Shown: in pieces, positions 60,080 through 64,000 of the stretch
How positions within the stretch are numbered: the first letter of the stretch is position 1
How the letters are laid out: every line of letters begins with the position of its first letter
Assembly (NCBI GenBank): GCA_015680685.1
Contig: MNCI01024892.1
Span: 151,950 to 215,949 of the forward strand
Direction of reading: 5' to 3'
Length of the DNA: 64,000 nt
Source: Gnetum montanum
Taxonomy: Eukaryota > Streptophyta > Gnetopsida > Gnetales > Gnetaceae
Notes under the pieces: model-generated
Told to the model about the DNA's origin: nothing
The model's database searches: none
The model's input: only the letters and a program-made list of their open reading frames with translations
Position numbers and translations under genes: made by a program

Positions 60080-61240
60080 ATCAATTATGCATTCTTTAGG
60101 ATACTCACAAAGGCCCTTGCGGAGGCCACTATGCAGGGAGGTGCACGACCATAAAAATCCTAATCATAGGATGCTATTAGCTTAAAATATTTAGGGATGC
60201 CCACTGGTTTATTTGATCTTGTGAGTGTTGTCAAAGAGATGGTAGGATGACTGCATGTATGGAGGCTCCTCAATGGTGGATTCAACCATTGGAGCCCTTT
60301 AACATATGGAGCATAGACTTCACAGGTTCCATCACACCCATGTCCAATGGAAAGACACATATCATCATAGCAGTCAACTACTACACTAAATGGGAAAAAG
60401 CAGTAATCGTTACCAATTGTACATCATCTACTGTTGCTATATTTGTACAATAACATGTTGTAAACAAGTTTGGGATGCCTTATGCACCAATTTTTGATAA
60501 TGGAACTCACTTTCTGGTGTTAATTTTTGAAATCTTATGCAATTCTTGGGGGTTAAACATAAATTAACAACACCCTATCACCCCCAACCCAACGTTCAAG
60601 TAGAGTTAACTAACAGGGAGATCACAAAGATCCTAACAAGGACCATCAACAAATATAGGAGAGATTGGAACACAAAACTCAATTATGCCCTTTGGGCTTA
60701 TTGCTTAAAATGAAAACTTCCTATTTGCTACTCCCCCTATGAGCTAGTGTATGGAAAAATTCCAACACTCTTGATTCAATCCAAGCTCCATACACTCTCA
60801 ATAGCCTATGATCTGAATCTTGACCTAAGTCTAGCATAGAAAGAAAGATTGATCAACCTCAATGTGCTAGATGAAAAATGATTAGTGGTCCTATCTTTGA
60901 ATGAGGTGCATAAGGCATTTAAAAAGCAATGTCATGACCTCAAAATATGGAAAGTGAAATTTCAACCAGGAGAAAAGGCTCTCTACTGGAACCCCACACA
61001 TGTACCCTAGAAGACAAAGTTCCAAACAATGTGGGAAGGACCTTATATAATTGATCAAACCTTTCCCTCTAGGGCCATGTTAATCTACAAGCTTGAGAGC
61101 CTAAATAAAAATAATTTGGTCAACATCCAAAAAGTGAAACCTTTCCTAGAACCAAGACAAGTTAGTGCAACTACCACCTTAATGGATGACTAACCACGTT
61201 CAATTTTTTGGATCTCCTCCTTCCGAGTCAATTGTGGGGG
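60080..61240 (+). pseudogene. Element 4 integrase and pol tail
   Basis: THKGPCGGHYAGRCTTIKIL and SCECCQRDG give the zinc-binding half; an open frame at 60247-60453 has FNIWSIDFTGSI (first Asp), FDNGTHF supplies the second Asp, and YHPQPN.QVELTNREI the Glu, so the catalytic triad is intact in codon sense. C-terminal part has KFQPGEKALYW and FQTMWEGPY. Ends beside AGTCAATTGTGGGGGAGATGG (61226-61246). Confidence 0.9.
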
Positions 61241-61246
61241 AGATGG

Positions 61247-63326
61247 CCATCCATGCTAACCATCCATATGGCTTCTTAGTTTTTCTACTTTTTCCCCATG
61301 TTTTTTATTTTACAAGTTATTTATTTTATGAATGTTATTTTTTCCATTTTACACCATTTTTTGTTTTGCACCATCGTTAGTACATTTTAATCTTTCTTGG
61401 ATAATTTATATGTTTTTATATAGTTACTTTGTTTGGTTTGAGGATGAATTTTCATTATTTTTGCTAATAAAAGTGCTTTATTGTAGTAGGCCATAGTGCC
61501 ATTGTTGCTATGTATTAATGATGGTTTGTGTTTAATGTTGTGATTGCCAATGTTTGGTTTCTATTTTTGAATTTTAATGTTTGATAACTTTCACATGGTT
61601 TATTTTTCATGGAATAGGTAGTGAGTCCACAACACCCACTCATTCAAAAACTTTATATTTTTTCTTATTTTAAAAGTTTGAGGTCCCATCCATTAGAGAA
61701 AATTTTAATAAATTGGTAACTTTGGTAGTTTCCAGAATTTGGGAGGACTCAAAGGTTTGTACAAGGTGTGACTCCAAGGGGACTTAATACTCTTTGTACT
61801 CTTCTACTTACTCGGGTGCTTGAGTGTTTTCATTTACTACTTATCATTCCATGTTCCAATAATGGGAAGTTAAATAAAGTCTTTGCATGGTGTGGTTACT
61901 ATCTAAAAAGAAAAAGAATTAAAAAAAAAAACACACACACACACACATGATGGGAATTAAAAGCACACTCCTTAGATGAATGAATGAGCTACAAGCACTA
62001 GTTATGGGACTAGAAAAGACATGTTACCCATGCCTGAAGGTCCCCTCTAACTAAGGTCCTATCTCACTTCTTACTTCTCTTTTCTTCCCTTTATGGAATG
62101 GTGGTTGTTTGTGGGAGCACTCTTGTGTATTGAGGGGATGGATCAGTCTTGGAGTGATGTTGTGAAGTCATTGAAAGAGGTTGGTTTTGGTCTAGACTAA
62201 GGATGGACCTTCTTAGGTCATTTTAAACATAAACTTTACAAGGGACTTATTATGACCTCAATTTGGGATTCCATCCCACCTTCTTAGTCATCCATCTATG
62301 TTGCCATAACTCACCTCATTTCCAATTTCTATGTTATGTTTAATGTCTTAATTTGACATGTTGAAATTCTTAGATAGATTTTTCTGGTTGGTTTTTAAAT
62401 TTTCATGATCAGTAATCAATTGTGGAGCCCATAGGCTCCTTAGTTGAGGTTATGCAAGGGTAAAAAGGGCATGTGCTTGCTATGGGGAGGACCCACTTGT
62501 ATATCTTTTAGCTTGGTTAGTTAAGTTCCTTACTTTAGACATTGCTACAATCCTATCTTTCACATATTCCATTATGTGTCCTGCAAAGTGCTCCTTAGAC
62601 TTCCATAATATTCATTCTGTGGACTATGTTCTCAAATTTCTCAATTTTTTGAACTCTAGTATCCTCTTCTACCATTTTCATCATGTTTGTGGCATTTTGG
62701 ACTTCCATTCGATCCCAATTTCACTCAAAAATTTCTTGTATTTTGGAAGTTTGACCAAAGTCAATGAAAGTCTACAGTTATGTCGACTAGGCCCAATCGA
62801 TGCAGCAGACCCCATTGACAGGGTCCCATTAACTAGGCCTTATCAATGCATGCCAAAAATCCTATAAATACCACTACATAATTTGAAATTTTTTGTTATT
62901 TGCTTCATAACATGAAGGGATTTTTTACCATTTTTCAGAGCCGAAAACCTTCCAGAGCCCATAACTTGCCAACCGTTTGTCCAAATCACTTTGTTCTTTG
63001 ATCCTAAAGCTACTGGAGGCAAGCTCTTCATTGTGGGGAACATAAACCTTAAGGTTTCTAATGATTTTTTTTAAAAAAATTTTCTAACTCCCCCAAAGGG
63101 TTAATGAATACAATGATATGAAACCATCAAATTTTGAGAGTTAACCATTGCAACACCCTCTGGAATGATGTATTAACATTAAATAATAAATAAAATAATG
63201 ATTAAAATTAATTAAATTAACCATAATCACAACTTAGACAATTGTAACTATCCTAAGGAGATAAGGTATCCAAATTGTTTCATGTTATACAATAATTGCT
63301 AACCTATGGTCATGTTGTGATTATAG
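61247..63326 (+). other. Element 4 spacer between pol and ORF-X
   Basis: 2.1 kb non-coding, collinear with element 3. Holds TTTGCATGGTGTGGTTACT, an A/AC microsatellite (61920-61947), TGGGAATTAAAAGCACAC, CTAGTTATGGGACTAG, CATGTTACCCATGCCTG and CCCCTCTAACTAAGG. A TATAAATACC motif lies at 62863-62872, about 460 bp before the ORF-X ATG. Confidence 0.7.
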
Positions 63327-64000
63327 ATGGCGCTAAGACTGAAATGACTGCAAGAGGAAGAATCATCTCAACTAAGGAAGAAATGACCCATAACTAGAAG
63401 GGGCCAACAAGAACAAGCCTAGGAGCCACCAAAGGCAACCCATGCAATAGGACCTCTTCAAGAGGAGCCTGAAGTGGAATTTCTTTGACAGATTCCTAAA
63501 GAAGAAGTTCCATCAGAACAATTGCAGTAAGAGAAAGTACCAAGACCCATACCAAGGCTTGAAGTCACACTAACACAAGCCTAACTTGACACCATTAGGC
63601 CCTATGATATCCAATGCTTAGTTTTCCAAGAATTGGACTTTGAGCCATTTCTAGAACATGCTCCAGTAGAGGTGAAAACACAATTGCAAACTTCTCCCAT
63701 GTGGCCAATCATCACTCCCAATGGGGAGTGGTACATGGGAGAAATGTACCTCTTACAGAATAATAGAAGGGTAGGCTCCATAGTGAAAATCAAGGATATT
63801 CAAGTGTTCTACTCTACTAAAGCTATTGCACAGGCATTGGGGTTGCTTGATACTAGGACACAATTGGTAGAGTTGTCAACACAAGCTAACCCTAAGGCCA
63901 AAAAGAAGTGGACCCAATGATGTGACAAGGTCGACTGTAAGGAGTTTGGCATGCTCACACCAATGGAACACATATACTTCAAAATTATGGCCTATCACCT
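63327..64000 (+). pseudogene. Element 4 ORF-X, 5' part
   Basis: Starts ATGGCGCTAAG. After a stop-ridden basic start and PLQEEPEVEFL, a clean 95-codon stretch (63633-63920) reads MDFEPFLEHAPVEVKTQLQT, WPIITPNGEWYMGEMYLLQN, SIVKIKDIQVFYSTKAIAQA and so on, then continues past a TGA into EFGMLTPMEHIYFKIMAYH at the window edge. Collinear with ORF-X of element 3, which supports it as a real conserved gene of the family. Function unknown. Confidence 0.75.

Larger units (their letters stand above)
54129..64000 (+). mobile_element. Element 4: Athila-like Ty3/gypsy element, 3' end outside the window
   Basis: 5' LTR 54129-55020 followed by primer site, gag, protease, RT, RNase H, integrase, spacer and the start of ORF-X. 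Same orientation and gene order as element 3, and better preserved in protease, RT and ORF-X. The 3' LTR lies to the right of the window. The left flank is the 78-bp-type repeat. Confidence 0.9.

Overview
This is a nuclear window from a seed plant with a large, repeat-rich genome. It holds one protein-coding gene, cut by the left edge, and about 55 kb of old, nested LTR retrotransposons. The AT-rich, CpG-poor background, the plant-type Ty3/gypsy elements with tRNA-Asp primer sites, the many nonsense codons left in recognisable gag-pol, and the nesting of diverged elements suggest slow removal of transposons, as in gymnosperms. That taxonomic guess is an inference. No prokaryotic feature, CRISPR array or rRNA gene was seen.

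Layout. (1) 223-4233, minus strand: the first 12 coding exons of an ARIADNE-type RBR E3 ubiquitin ligase (ARI7/ARI8-like), 418 codons, running off the left edge, with a CpG-richer promoter/5' region up to about 4900 and tRNA-like SINE fragments in its introns. (2) 4900-8985: AT-rich intergenic DNA with local tandem duplications, including a 261-bp perfect direct duplication. (3) 8991-21803: element B, minus strand, with two 574-bp LTRs, TTAAG target duplication, an initiator-Met-type primer site and no recognisable coding (LARD-like). Inside it sits element 1 (14527-20925, minus, duplication TCAAG), a Ty3/gypsy element keeping gag and protease but lacking RT, RNase H and integrase. (4) 22943-22988: a sliver of a related LTR ending at the only N in the window. 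(5) 23141-36691: element A, plus strand, with about 1.8-kb LTRs. Its 5' LTR is split by element 2 (24761-31573, minus, duplication AAGTT), another pol-less gag element. (6) 37930-54128: a degenerate repeat of about 78-bp period built of small hairpins, invaded by element 3 (39097-53340, plus) and bounded by element 4 (54129 to beyond the window end, plus). A 940-bp solo LTR (duplication ACTTT) sits in the 5' LTR of element 3.

Elements 1-4 and the solo LTR form one superfamily (LTR about 0.8-0.94 kb, TGATG...CATCA ends, tRNA-Asp primer site). Elements 3 and 4 show gag, protease, RT, RNase H and integrase, a 2-kb non-coding spacer, and a further conserved reading frame in the position occupied by env-like genes of Athila-type elements. 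Elements 1 and 2 lack pol and that extra frame but keep both LTRs, the primer site, the polypurine tract, the spacer block and gag, as expected of parasites mobilised by full-length relatives. A short motif, AGTCATGGGGG, occurs at the terminal polypurine tract and at several internal sites. All copies look dead by sequence.
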